A DNA stretch of 64,000 nt from Streptomyces sp. NBC_01276. GTDB lineage: Bacteria; Actinomycetota; Actinomycetes; Streptomycetales; Streptomycetaceae. The stretch lies in the NCBI RefSeq assembly GCF_041435355.1, contig NZ_CP108442.1, positions 5,702,501 through 5,766,500 of the forward strand, read 5' to 3'. Positions 27,012 to 35,862 of the stretch are shown here, piece after piece; position 1 is the stretch's first letter, and every line of letters starts with the position of its first letter. The notes beneath the pieces are model-generated. The model was not told the DNA's origin. It saw nothing but the letters and a program-made list of their open reading frames with translations, and did no database searches. Position numbers and translations under genes: made by a program.

Positions 27012-28832
27012 CTAGAAGACGGGCACCCCGGCCCGCGTCAGCCGCCAGTCCACCGAAGCGAACGCCGCCGGATCCACCGTCCCCTTCGCCTTCACCCACT
27101 GGATGATCGTGTTACGTATTTCCTCCGAATTCGCCCACAACTGCTGCGCCTTCGGCACGTGCGGGAAGTTCCCGCCCCCCGACGCCCGGTAGTTGTTCAC
27201 CGCGAACACGAACCGCGCCGCCGGATCCACCGGCTTCCCCTGGAACGACAACCCCACGATCCGCGACCCCACCGGCTGCGCGATGTCGATGTCGTACGAC
27301 AGCCCGTACACCGCGTCGTAGTTGTAGTCCGGAACGCTCTCCGAATTCGTGATCTTCGCCGGATCCACCACACCACCCGGCGCCGTCTGCACGTAGTACC
27401 GCGCCGAATACTCCAGATAATCCTTCAGCTGCGCACCCGTCAGCAGCCGTGCCTCCAGCGTGTTCTCGAACGGATACAGCCCCGCCGCATCCTTGATCGT
27501 CACCTGCCCGGCCGGAACCACCGCCGTCCGCGAGAAGCACGACGCCTGCGACAGCACCGGCAGCGCCGCCCACTGCGAACCCGCCAGCGCCGCCTTCACC
27601 GTCTCCGCCTGCACGTGATTGATCAGATCGATGATCGGCACGTCCTTCACCGGACCCTCCGCCGACGACATCGCCTGCGTCGACGTACCGATCACCTGGT
27701 TCACGTACGCCACCACCTTGCGGTGCTCGTCCGACAGCAGACGCACGATCTTCGGATCCTCGACCGCAGTGTTCGAGTTCAACACCTTCGCCGACACCTT
27801 CGCCACCGACCAGCGGCCCTTCTCCCACACCAGCTCGAAGTCGAACAGCGTCAGCCGCTGCCCCCACTTCAACGGCTCCGACAGCACCACGTCCTTGCCG
27901 GTCGCCTTGTTCTTCACCCGGTACTCCGGGATCTCCGTGTGCGCGTGACCCACCAGGATCGCGTCGATCCCCGGCACCTGCTCCGCCACCAGACCGGCCG
28001 CGTTCTCGACGTACGGCAACTGGTCCCCGTACGAGGACGTACCGCTCGACCCCGAATGCGCCGACACGATCACCACGTCCGCACCCATCGAACGCAGCTT
28101 CGGCACGTACTTCGCCGCCTGCTCCTCCAGGCCCGGGAACGTCATCTTCCCCGCCACGTTCGCCTTGTCCCAGATCGCGATCCCCGGATTCGTCAACCCC
28201 AGCACCGCCACCTTCACGTCCCGCCCGTGCGGCGTCCGCAACCGGTGCATGCTGTACGGCGCGAACGCCGGCCGCAACGTCTTCGCATCCAGCGCGTTCG
28301 CCCCCAGCAGCGGGAAATCACACTGCTCCTCGAACTTCCGCAGCACCGGGATCCCGTAATTGAACTCGTGGTTCCCCAGCGCCGCCGCGTCGTACCCGAT
28401 CGCGTTCATCGCCTGCGCCATCGGATGCACCGGACCACGACGCGCGGTGATCGGATCCACCTTCGCGTAGTAGTACGACAGCTGCGTCCCCTGGATCGTG
28501 TCACCCGCGTCGATCATCAGCGTGTTGCAACGGCCCTTCTCGGACCGCACCTGGTTCACCAACGTCGAGATCTTCGCCAGACCCACGTCGTTGTGCGCCT
28601 TGTCGTCGAACTCCTTGTCCGTGAAGTAGTCCCAGTTGAAGACGTTCCCGTGCAGGTCCGTCGTCCCCATCACCGTGAACGCGTACGTCCGCGGCCCCTT
28701 CGACGCCCCCTGCGCCCCCTGCGCCCCCTGCGCCTCCTGCGCGGAGGCCGGGGTGCTCGTGGCCCCCGCCAACGCGACGGCCGCACCGGTCGCGGCCGAT
28801 GCCCCCATGAACTTCCTACGGTCGAACGCCAT
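27012..28832 (-). CDS. Tat-exported 5'-nucleotidase/2',3'-cyclic phosphodiesterase
   Basis: A 606-residue metallophosphoesterase of the UshA/CpdB family. The N-terminus has a twin-arginine signal, DRRKFMG, followed by an Ala-rich hydrophobic region and ASA cleavage. Metal-binding motifs follow in order: TTDLHGN (about residue 57), GNHEFNYG (about 152), SAHSGSSG and VGHAHTEIP (about 290). The C-terminal nucleotide-binding domain contains AVNNYRASGGGNFP. It liberates phosphate from extracellular nucleotides. The ATG follows AAGGGGAG. A QGAQGAQGAQGA linker after the signal is low complexity. Confidence 0.92.
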   Translation of the reverse strand: MAFDRRKFMGASAATGAAVALAGATSTPASAQEAQGAQGAQGASKGPRTYAFTVMGTTDLHGNVFNWDYFTDKEFDDKAHNDVGLAKISTLVNQVRSEKGRCNTLMIDAGDTIQGTQLSYYYAKVDPITARRGPVHPMAQAMNAIGYDAAALGNHEFNYGIPVLRKFEEQCDFPLLGANALDAKTLRPAFAPYSMHRLRTPHGRDVKVAVLGLTNPGIAIWDKANVAGKMTFPGLEEQAAKYVPKLRSMGADVVIVSAHSGSSGTSSYGDQLPYVENAAGLVAEQVPGIDAILVGHAHTEIPEYRVKNKATGKDVVLSEPLKWGQRLTLFDFELVWEKGRWSVAKVSAKVLNSNTAVEDPKIVRLLSDEHRKVVAYVNQVIGTSTQAMSSAEGPVKDVPIIDLINHVQAETVKAALAGSQWAALPVLSQASCFSRTAVVPAGQVTIKDAAGLYPFENTLEARLLTGAQLKDYLEYSARYYVQTAPGGVVDPAKITNSESVPDYNYDAVYGLSYDIDIAQPVGSRIVGLSFQGKPVDPAARFVFAVNNYRASGGGNFPHVPKAQQLWANSEEIRNTIIQWVKAKGTVDPAAFASVDWRLTRAGVPVF

Positions 28833-28960
28833 GCCATCTCCCCTTTTGAGGCGTGAACAACGCGCGTAGATTCTGACCCACGGGTAACAACCAGCAACAC
28901 CCCCGGCAGGTTTCGATCCGATGACCACACCCCCACGAATGACAGTGCGACAGTGAATCC

Positions 28961-29665
28961 ATGACCCAGGACGCCACGCACCAGCCCTACGGAACCCCCG
29001 ACACCCCCCGCGTCGCCGTCCGCGGCGAAGCCAGGCTCGAAGTCGACCCCGAAATCGCCCGCATCGGCATCACCGTCAGCGCCCGCGGCACCGACCGCCG
29101 CACCGCCCTCGACGACCTCACCCGCCGCAACAACACCGTCCTCGAACTCCTCAAGAGCTACGGCGAACCCGTCGAGAAGATCGAGACCGGCGCCTTCTCC
29201 ATCACCCCCGAACTCACCCGCCACGGCCGCGGCGAACGCATCCGCGCCTACCACGGCCGCGTCCACATCACCGCCGAACTCAACGACTTCACCACCCTCG
29301 GCGAACTCACCACCCGCCTCGCCGACCAGGAACTCACCCAGGTCGACGGCCCCTGGTGGGCCCTGCGCCCCACCTCGCCCGCCCACGGCGAAGCCCGCCG
29401 GCAAGCCGTCCTCGAAGCCGTGCAGCGCGCCCGCGAATACGCCCAGGCCCTCGGCGCGAACCTCGCCGCCCTCGTCGAACTCGCCGACCTCGGAGCCGAG
29501 AACGCCGCCCCCGTCGCCATGGCCGCCCCCGGCGGCATGATGCGCGCCATGTCCTTCGGCGGCACCGAGGACGGCGGAGCCCCGCCCCTCGACCTCGAAC
29601 CCCAGCGGCAGACCGTCTACGCCCAGGTGAACGCTCGCTTCACGATGACCCCGCCGCAGCTCTGA
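28961..29665 (+). CDS. SIMPL (DUF541) domain protein
   Basis: A 234-residue protein of the SIMPL/DUF541 family, recognised by an N-terminal VAVRGEARLEVDPEIARIGI strand, a central TGAFSITPEL segment and a C-terminal AREYAQALGANLAALVEL helix. No signal peptide is evident, unlike many Gram-negative relatives. Family roles range from kinase-associated partners to oxidative-stress proteins, so no specific function is offered. It is divergent from the 5'-nucleotidase and ends shortly before a hairpin terminator. Confidence 0.82.
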   Translation: MTQDATHQPYGTPDTPRVAVRGEARLEVDPEIARIGITVSARGTDRRTALDDLTRRNNTVLELLKSYGEPVEKIETGAFSITPELTRHGRGERIRAYHGRVHITAELNDFTTLGELTTRLADQELTQVDGPWWALRPTSPAHGEARRQAVLEAVQRAREYAQALGANLAALVELADLGAENAAPVAMAAPGGMMRAMSFGGTEDGGAPPLDLEPQRQTVYAQVNARFTMTPPQL

Positions 29666-29698
29666 AACCCGCACAAAACGCCGAACCGGTGCCCCGTC

Positions 29699-29722
29699 GG
29701 GGGTGCTCATCGGAGCACCCCC
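29699..29722 (+). terminator. Hairpin terminator of the SIMPL gene
   Basis: GGGGGTGCT pairs with AGCACCCCC around a 6-base loop, 33 bases after the stop codon. Confidence 0.6.
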
Positions 29723-29741
29723 GCGCACATTCAACATTTGT

Positions 29742-29768
29742 CAACAACCTTTTGCCCAAAGGTTGTTG
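29742..29768. promoter_or_regulatory. Perfect 11-bp inverted repeat upstream of pyk
   Basis: CAACAACCTTT and AAAGGTTGTTG surround a 5-base spacer (TGCCC). It is A/T-rich for this genome, so it stands out. It ends 2 bases before the proposed -35 box of the pyruvate kinase promoter, a place that suits an activator or repressor site better than a terminator. The preceding AACATTTGTCAACAA contains a further partial copy of the half-site. Confidence 0.55.
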
Positions 29769-29770
29769 AG

Positions 29771-29798
29771 TAGACACCCGGAACCAATTTCCTACTGT
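29771..29798 (+). promoter_or_regulatory. Probable sigma-HrdB-type promoter of pyk
   Basis: TAGACA, 16 bases, then TACTGT. Transcription would begin near 29805, giving a leader of under 20 bases before the ATG. Confidence 0.5.
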
Positions 29799-29822
29799 CT
29801 GGTAGGGGCATACGCTCGACCC

Positions 29823-31250
29823 ATGCGCCGAGCGAAAATCGTATGTACCCTGGGCCCCGCCACCGACTCATACGACCAGATCAAAGCCCTGGTCGAAGCC
29901 GGAATGGACATCGCCCGCCTCAATCTCAGCCACGGCACCTACGCCGAACACGAGGAGCGCTACCAGCGCGTACGCAAGGCCTCCGACGAGACCGGCCGCA
30001 GCGTCGGCATCCTCGCCGACCTTCAAGGCCCGAAGATCCGCCTCGGCCGCTTCCGCGAAGGACCCGTACTCCTTGAACGCGGCGACGAATTCACCATCAC
30101 CGTCGAACACCACGAAGGCGACCGCCACACCTGCAGCACCACCTACCCCGGCCTCGCCAACGACGTCACCCCCGGCGAACGCATCCTCGTCGACGACGGC
30201 CGCGTCACCCTCGAAGTCACCACCGTCGACGGACCCCGCGTCCACACCCGCGTCATCGAAGGCGGCATGGTCTCCGACCACAAGGGACTCAACCTCCCCG
30301 GCGTCGCCGTCTCCGTCCCCGCCCTCTCCGACAAGGACATCGAAGACCTCCGCTGGGCCCTGCGCACCGGCGCCGACGTCATCGCCCTCTCCTTCGTCCG
30401 CAGCGGCCACGACATCGAAGACGTCCACCGCATCATGGACGAGGAGGACCGCCGCCTCCCCGTCATCGCGAAGATCGAAAAGCCCCAGGCCGTCGACAAC
30501 ATCGACGACATCGTCGCCGCCTTCGACGGCATCATGGTCGCCCGCGGCGACCTCGGCGTCGAAATGCCCCTGGAGCAGGTCCCCATCGTCCAGAAGCGCG
30601 CCGTCAAACTCGCCAAGCGCAACGCCAAACCGGTCATCGTCGCCACCCAGATGCTCGACTCGATGATCGACAACTCCCGCCCCACCCGCGCCGAAGCCTC
30701 CGACGTCGCCAACGCCGTCATCGACGGCACCGACGCCGTCATGCTCTCCGGCGAGACCAGCGTCGGCAAATACCCCGTCGAAACGGTCCGCACCATGGCC
30801 CGCATCGTCGAAGCCGCCGAAGAGGACATCCTCGCCAAGGGCCTCCCGCCCCTCACCGACACCAACAAGCCCCGCACCCAAGGCGGAGCCGTCGCCCGCG
30901 CCGCAGCCGAAATGGGCGACTTCCTCGGCGCCAAATTCCTCGTCGCCTTCACCCAGAGCGGAGACACCGTCCGCCGGCTCTCCCGCTACCGCTCACCCAT
31001 CCCCCTCCTCGCCTTCACCCCCGACGCCGCCACCCGCTCCCAGCTCAACCTCACCTGGGGCGTCGAAACCTTCCTCGGCCCCCAGGTCGACTCCACCGAC
31101 GCGATGGTCGCCCAGGTCGAGGAAGAGCTCCTGCGCATCGGACGCTGCGTCCCCGGCGACGTCGTCGTGATCACCGCCGGCTCCCCGCCCGGCGTCAGCG
31201 GCAAGACCAACCTCGTCCGCATCCACCACATCGGCGACGCCGTCCGCTGA
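29823..31250 (+). CDS. pyk: Pyruvate kinase
   Basis: A 475-residue glycolytic enzyme that converts phosphoenolpyruvate and ADP to pyruvate and ATP. The N-terminus RRAKIVCTLGPATDS is diagnostic; then LNLSHG, LADLQGPKIRLG, the catalytic lysine region AKIEKPQAVDNID, the metal-binding MVARGDLGVEMP and the signature ATQMLDSMIDNSRPTRAEASDVANAV. The C-terminal allosteric domain ends in VVITAGSPPGVSGKTNLVRI. Start chosen at the ATG before RRAKIV. An inverted repeat and a promoter-like sequence lie just upstream. A terminator follows. Confidence 0.97.
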   Translation: MRRAKIVCTLGPATDSYDQIKALVEAGMDIARLNLSHGTYAEHEERYQRVRKASDETGRSVGILADLQGPKIRLGRFREGPVLLERGDEFTITVEHHEGDRHTCSTTYPGLANDVTPGERILVDDGRVTLEVTTVDGPRVHTRVIEGGMVSDHKGLNLPGVAVSVPALSDKDIEDLRWALRTGADVIALSFVRSGHDIEDVHRIMDEEDRRLPVIAKIEKPQAVDNIDDIVAAFDGIMVARGDLGVEMPLEQVPIVQKRAVKLAKRNAKPVIVATQMLDSMIDNSRPTRAEASDVANAVIDGTDAVMLSGETSVGKYPVETVRTMARIVEAAEEDILAKGLPPLTDTNKPRTQGGAVARAAAEMGDFLGAKFLVAFTQSGDTVRRLSRYRSPIPLLAFTPDAATRSQLNLTWGVETFLGPQVDSTDAMVAQVEEELLRIGRCVPGDVVVITAGSPPGVSGKTNLVRIHHIGDAVR

Positions 31251-31259
31251 CCCCGCACG

Positions 31260-31292
31260 GGGCCGGACCGGCCGGTCCGGCCGGTCCGGCCC
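31260..31292. terminator. Bidirectional terminator, 14-bp perfect stem
   Basis: Arms 31260-31273 and 31279-31292 pair fully around GGTCC, between the convergent pyk and SDR genes. Confidence 0.7.
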
Positions 31293-31303
31293 GGGGCCAC
31301 GGG

Positions 31304-32044
31304 CTACAGCCCGGCCCCACCGGTCGCGTCGACCACCCGGCCGGTGACCCACCGGCCGGCATCGGACGCGAGGAAGCCGACCACATCGGCGATGTCCTCC
31401 GGCCGCCCCACCCGGCCGAGCGCCGCCAGCGAAGCGGCGTGCGCCTCGGCCTCGGCGTTCCCGCGCAGCCAGCCCGCGTTGACGTCCGTGTCGACGATCC
31501 CCGGAGCCACGGAATTGACGGTGATCCCGCGCGGGCCCAGCGCCTTCGCGAGGTTCAGCGTCAGATTGTCCAGGGCCCCCTTGGTGGACCCGTAGGCGAG
31601 GATCTCCGGCATCGCGATCCGGGCCGCGCCGCTGGAGATGTTGATGACCCGGCCGCCGTCGCGCAGCCGCTCCAGCCCCTCCTGGACCAGGAAGAACGGC
31701 GCCCGGACGTTCACCGCGAAGACGCGGTCGAACTCCTCCTCGGTGACCGACCCGAGCGGCACCGGCATCCCGATCCCGGCGTTGTTCACCAGCACGTCGA
31801 CCGGCCCCAGCCCCAGTCCGTCGTACGCCGCCCAGAGCCCCGCCGCGTCCCCGTGCCGCCCGAACTCGGCCCGCACGGCACGCGCCCGCCCGCCCTTCCC
31901 CTCGATCCCCTCGACGGTGTCCCGGGCCGCCGCCTCGTTCCCGGCGTACGTCAGCACCACCGTGAGCCCATCGGTCGCGAGCCGTTCCGCGATGGCCCGG
32001 CCGATCCCGCGGCTTCCGCCCGTGACCAGTGCGATTCGTTCCAT
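31304..32044 (-). CDS. Short-chain dehydrogenase/reductase
   Basis: A 246-residue classical SDR. TGGSRGIGRAIAERL (about 8-22), NNAGIG (about 88), Ser-rich ISSGAARIAMPE and catalytic YGSTKG (about 150). Loop sequences resemble the 3-oxoacyl-ACP reductase-like and TetR-regulated stress SDRs. ATG follows ACAGGGGG. The upstream region is unusually A/T-rich and contains TAACGATCACTA, which resembles the palindrome before the thioesterase gene at 41536. The substrate cannot be read from the sequence. Confidence 0.85.
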   Translation of the reverse strand: MERIALVTGGSRGIGRAIAERLATDGLTVVLTYAGNEAAARDTVEGIEGKGGRARAVRAEFGRHGDAAGLWAAYDGLGLGPVDVLVNNAGIGMPVPLGSVTEEEFDRVFAVNVRAPFFLVQEGLERLRDGGRVINISSGAARIAMPEILAYGSTKGALDNLTLNLAKALGPRGITVNSVAPGIVDTDVNAGWLRGNAEAEAHAASLAALGRVGRPEDIADVVGFLASDAGRWVTGRVVDATGGAGL

Positions 32045-32119
32045 GGCAAAGCCCCCTGTAATTCTCTAACGATCACTACAGAAAAAACGTAACACATGAT
32101 CCACTCGCACCGACCCGCT

Positions 32120-32371
32120 TCACCAGCCGAACCGCCGGTCCACCAGCGCCGCGAACTCCTCGAACGTCAGCACCGCGTCCCCGTTCGCGTCCGCCGCGTC
32201 GAACAACGCCGACGACGCCTCCGCGTCCCCCACCGCCCAGAACGGCAACTCCCCCCGAGCCGCCAACGTCGGCCCCTTGCTCCGCAACGCCGAGATCACC
32301 TCGGCGCGGGTCAGCACGCCGTTGTGGTCCAGATCCAGCGCGTCGAACAGCGTCCGGGCCTTCTCGCTCAT
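32120..32371 (-). CDS. Small EF-hand calcium-binding protein
   Basis: An 83-residue acidic protein with two EF-hand loops: DLDHNGVLTRAE (about residues 11-22), a complete 12-residue Ca-binding loop, and DANGDAVLTFEE (about 55-66), also with the right ligand spacing though position 6 is Ala in place of Gly. Flanking helices (KARTLFDAL, ALFDAA, EFAALVDRRF) complete the pair. ATG follows GAGGGG. It resembles calerythrin-type small actinobacterial calcium sensors. It lies 46 bases downstream of the LAGLIDADG-like gene on the same strand. Confidence 0.82.
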   Translation of the reverse strand: MSEKARTLFDALDLDHNGVLTRAEVISALRSKGPTLAARGELPFWAVGDAEASSALFDAADANGDAVLTFEEFAALVDRRFGW

Positions 32372-32417
32372 CACGGGTCCCCTCGTAGTCGTTGCCTCCA
32401 GCCTAGGCGGCACCTGG

Positions 32418-33032
32418 TCAATACTTCGGGCCGATGTGCGCGTCCATGAGCGCTACGGATTCCTTCCGGGCGATGGAGACGTTGGCCTCGTTCGCCCGTC
32501 TCCATTCGACCCCGAGCAGGTCGAGGGTGCGGGTCAGCAGGCTTGTGATGTCCGTCGACCTGTTGGTGAAGAAACAGCGAGGATACTCGTACCGCTTGCC
32601 GTTGCGGACGGTCCGGTTCGGAGTCCGGCATCCGTCGGAGTGGATCAGCCCCCGGACGAACGCCCAGGGGTGCTGGGGGAAGAGGCGCTTCCAGTGCTGG
32701 GTGTAGGACTTGACCTCGACGCACCCCTGCCGCTGTCTGCGGCTGATCCTGGACAGCGGCATCACCCGGTGCATCGCTTCTTCGGCGGCGTCGATCAGCC
32801 CGGTCCATGCCGCGTCACAGAAGACGGACAGGTGGTGCTGCTTGTGCTTCGAGATGATGTGCCCGTCGCCCAGGTAGAGGCCAAGCAGATAGGCGTATGC
32901 CGAACGGTCGAGCGGGTGGTCCGTGCACATGGGGCAGTCGGTGGGGTGGATGTAGGTCTCACCCCTGTGTTTTCGGTCTTCGTGGCGCCACCGGCCGACC
33001 GTTCCTCGCGGAACGTCGAGTCTCTCGGCCAC
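32418..33032 (-). CDS. LAGLIDADG endonuclease-like protein with HTH, N-terminus damaged
   Basis: The 204 residues from the GTG contain the end of a helix-turn-helix (AERLDVPRGTVGRWRHEDRK), a CPMC pair, and two LAGLIDADG-type helices, YAYLLGLYLGDGHI (about 47-60) and FVRGLIHSDGCR (about 125-136), spaced as in single-chain homing endonucleases. It ends SVALMDAHIGPKY, a tail I associate with a domesticated Streptomyces family. The helix-turn-helix continues in frame upstream (GIREHALVLLRRGESNRS) to a TGA at about 33111, but with no ATG, GTG or TTG. An ATG at 33126 starts a peptide in another frame that runs into this region. A frameshift near 33095 or a truncated start is likely. Confidence 0.65.
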   Translation of the reverse strand: MAERLDVPRGTVGRWRHEDRKHRGETYIHPTDCPMCTDHPLDRSAYAYLLGLYLGDGHIISKHKQHHLSVFCDAAWTGLIDAAEEAMHRVMPLSRISRRQRQGCVEVKSYTQHWKRLFPQHPWAFVRGLIHSDGCRTPNRTVRNGKRYEYPRCFFTNRSTDITSLLTRTLDLLGVEWRRANEANVSIARKESVALMDAHIGPKY

Positions 33033-33212
33033 GGATCGATTGCTCTCACCGCGACGGAGGAGGACGAGTGCGTGCTCACGTATTCCTGGGTTGTGTTCCC
33101 CGCGTGAGAGCTTCGCGGCTATTCATCCACTTGGCCGCAAATCGAAGTCTTGTTCACTGCGACGAGTGAAGATCGCTAAAAGGGCCTGCCGACCTTTAAA
33201 TCGAAGGAGAAG

Positions 33213-33285
33213 TGCCCCGGGTCGGATTCGAACCGACGCTGAATGGGTTTTGAATCCATGGCCTCTACCGCTGGGCTACCGGGGC
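33213..33285 (-). tRNA. Class I tRNA with CAA anticodon (predicted Leu, unusual)
   Basis: A 73-base cloverleaf. Acceptor stem GCCCCGG/CCGGGGC is perfect with A73; the T arm is perfect (GTCGG TTCGAAT CCGAC); the anticodon loop TTCAAAA gives CAA, which reads UUG. The D stem has three pairs plus C13-A22, and the anticodon stem has an A31-C39 mismatch. The variable loop is only 5 bases. Bacterial tRNA-Leu normally has a long variable arm, so the body disagrees with the anticodon. CCA is not encoded. It is transcribed on the minus strand toward the LAGLIDADG-like gene. The tRNA fold is clear; charging with leucine is doubtful. Confidence 0.8.
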
Positions 33286-33298
33286 CCCTTCGAAACGA

Positions 33299-33326
33299 AG
33301 GATACCTAAGACCCTCCGTGCCACAA
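33299..33326 (-). promoter_or_regulatory. Probable promoter of the tRNA
   Basis: On the minus strand TTGTGG, 16 bases, TATCCT; the -10 box ends 13 bases before the mature 5' end of the tRNA. A small hairpin (CCTTCG AAA CGAAGG) lies between. Confidence 0.4.
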
Positions 33327-33385
33327 AGATACCGTAGCTAGGTAGGCTCGGGGGAGCTTGTTATGCCCCGTACCAAGGAGCCCCC

Positions 33386-34042
33386 GTGACCGCCGAGCAC
33401 GAGTCGACGCCCACGCCCGACGCCGACCAGTCGCACGTTCCGCCGCTGACGACCCGCGTCGTCATCGCCGAGGACGAGGCGCTCATCCGCCTGGATCTGA
33501 AAGAGATGCTGGAGGAGGAGGGCTACTCCGTCGTCGGTGAGGCCGGGGACGGGCAGACGGCCGTCGAGCTGGCCCGTGAGCACCGCCCCGACCTGGTGAT
33601 CCTCGATGTGAAGATGCCCGTCCTCGACGGGATCTCCGCGGCCGAGAAGATCGCGGAGGAGTCCATCGCCCCCGTCCTGATGCTGACCGCGTTCTCGCAG
33701 CGCGACCTCGTCGAGCGGGCCCGGGACGCCGGGGCCATGGCGTACCTGGTCAAGCCCTTCAGCAAGAGCGACGTGGTCCCGGCCATCGAGATGGCCGTGT
33801 CCCGCTTCGCCGAGCTGAAGGCGCTGGAGAAGGAGGTCGCGGACCTCTCCGCCCGCCTGGAGACCCGCAAGCTCGTCGACCGGGCGAAGAGCATCCTGCA
33901 GACCCAGTACGGGCTGACCGAGCCGGCCGCGTTCCGGTGGATCCAGAAGACCTCCATGGACCGCCGCATGTCCATGCAGCAGGTCGCCGAGGCGGTCATC
34001 GAGGACGCCGAGGAGAAGAAGCAGAACGCCGCCAAGGAGTAA
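33386..34042 (+). CDS. pdtaR: ANTAR-domain response regulator PdtaR
   Basis: A 218-residue two-component output protein. Residues 25-145 form the receiver: VVIAEDEALIRLDL, phospho-acceptor Asp in LVILDVKMPVLDG (about residue 70), TAFSQ and KPF. The C-terminal ANTAR domain (about 160-215) reads TRKLVDRAKSILQTQYGLTE and AFRWIQKTSMDRRMSMQQVAE; it binds paired RNA stem-loops and prevents termination. The length and sequence match PdtaR/Rv1626, which is activated by the kinase PdtaS encoded elsewhere. GTG start after AAGGAG. A long terminator separates it from livF. Confidence 0.93.
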   Translation: MTAEHESTPTPDADQSHVPPLTTRVVIAEDEALIRLDLKEMLEEEGYSVVGEAGDGQTAVELAREHRPDLVILDVKMPVLDGISAAEKIAEESIAPVLMLTAFSQRDLVERARDAGAMAYLVKPFSKSDVVPAIEMAVSRFAELKALEKEVADLSARLETRKLVDRAKSILQTQYGLTEPAAFRWIQKTSMDRRMSMQQVAEAVIEDAEEKKQNAAKE

Positions 34043-34054
34043 CGGCGCGGCGTA

Positions 34055-34098
34055 CGCGTGAGGCCCGTCTCCCCCTCGGGGGAGACGGGCCTCACGCG
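34055..34098. terminator. Strong bidirectional terminator, 20-bp perfect stem
   Basis: Arms 34055-34074 and 34079-34098 pair without mismatch around a 4-base loop, between the convergent pdtaR and livF genes. Confidence 0.9.
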
Positions 34099-34117
34099 TG
34101 TGCGGGGGTGGCGGGGA

Positions 34118-34830
34118 CTAGTCCTCGCCGAGGTAGGCCTTGCGGACGTCCTCGTTGACGAGGAGCTCGCGGCCGGGGCCCGACAGGACGATCTTGCCGA
34201 TCTCCATGACGTGGCCCTGGTCGGCCAGGGACAGCGCGGCCTGGGCGTTCTGCTCGACGAGCAGGATCGTGGTGCCGGCCGCCTTGAGTTCGGCGATCGT
34301 GGCCATGATCTTCTGCATCATGAGCGGCGAGAGGCCCATGGAGGGCTCGTCGAGCATGAGCAGCTTCGGGCGGCACATGAGCGCGCGGCCCATGGCGAGC
34401 ATCTGCTGCTCGCCGCCCGAGAGGGTGCCGGCGGCCTGCTTGCGGCGCTCGCCCAGGATCGGGAAGAGCTCGTAGGCCCGGTCGATGTCCTGCTGGATGC
34501 CGACCTTGTCGTTCTTCAGGTACGCGCCGAGGAGGAGGTTGTCCTCGATCGTCATGCGCGGGAAGATGTGCCGGCCCTCGGGGGAGTGGGCGAGGCCGAG
34601 GGCGACGATGTCGTGCGCCTGGACCTTCTTGAGGGACTTGCCCTCGAACTTGATCTGGCCGCCACGCGGTTTGATCAGGCCGGAGAGGGTGCGCAGGGTG
34701 GTCGTCTTGCCGGCGCCGTTCGTCCCGATGAGGGTGACGATCTCGCCTTCCTGGACGCTGAAGGAGATGCCCTTGACGGCCTCGATCTTGCCGTAGGCGA
34801 CGCGGAGGTCTTCGACCTCGAGGAGGGCGG

Positions 34831-34834
<4 letters not shown>
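34118..34834 (-). CDS. livF: Branched-chain amino-acid ABC transporter ATPase LivF
   Basis: A 238-residue nucleotide-binding subunit. Walker A GTNGAGKTT (about 37-45), signature LSGGEQQML (about 138), Walker B KLLMLDEPSMGLSP and the switch His in HVMEIGKIV region. The short form and the LAHSPEGRHIFPRMTIEDNL segment are typical of LivF rather than LivG. GTG start whose GTGA overlaps the livG stop. Last gene of the livK-H-M-G-F operon, which imports Leu, Ile and Val (or related amino acids or amides). Confidence 0.95.
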
Positions 34835-35859
<1,025 letters not shown>

Positions 35860-35862
35860 GGA

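Noticed and set aside
33213..33285. tRNA-Gln or tRNA-Trp reading of the class I tRNA
   Set aside because: The seven-base loop TTCAAAA gives CAA unambiguously with U33 in place; no shift yields a Gln or Trp anticodon with a paired stem.
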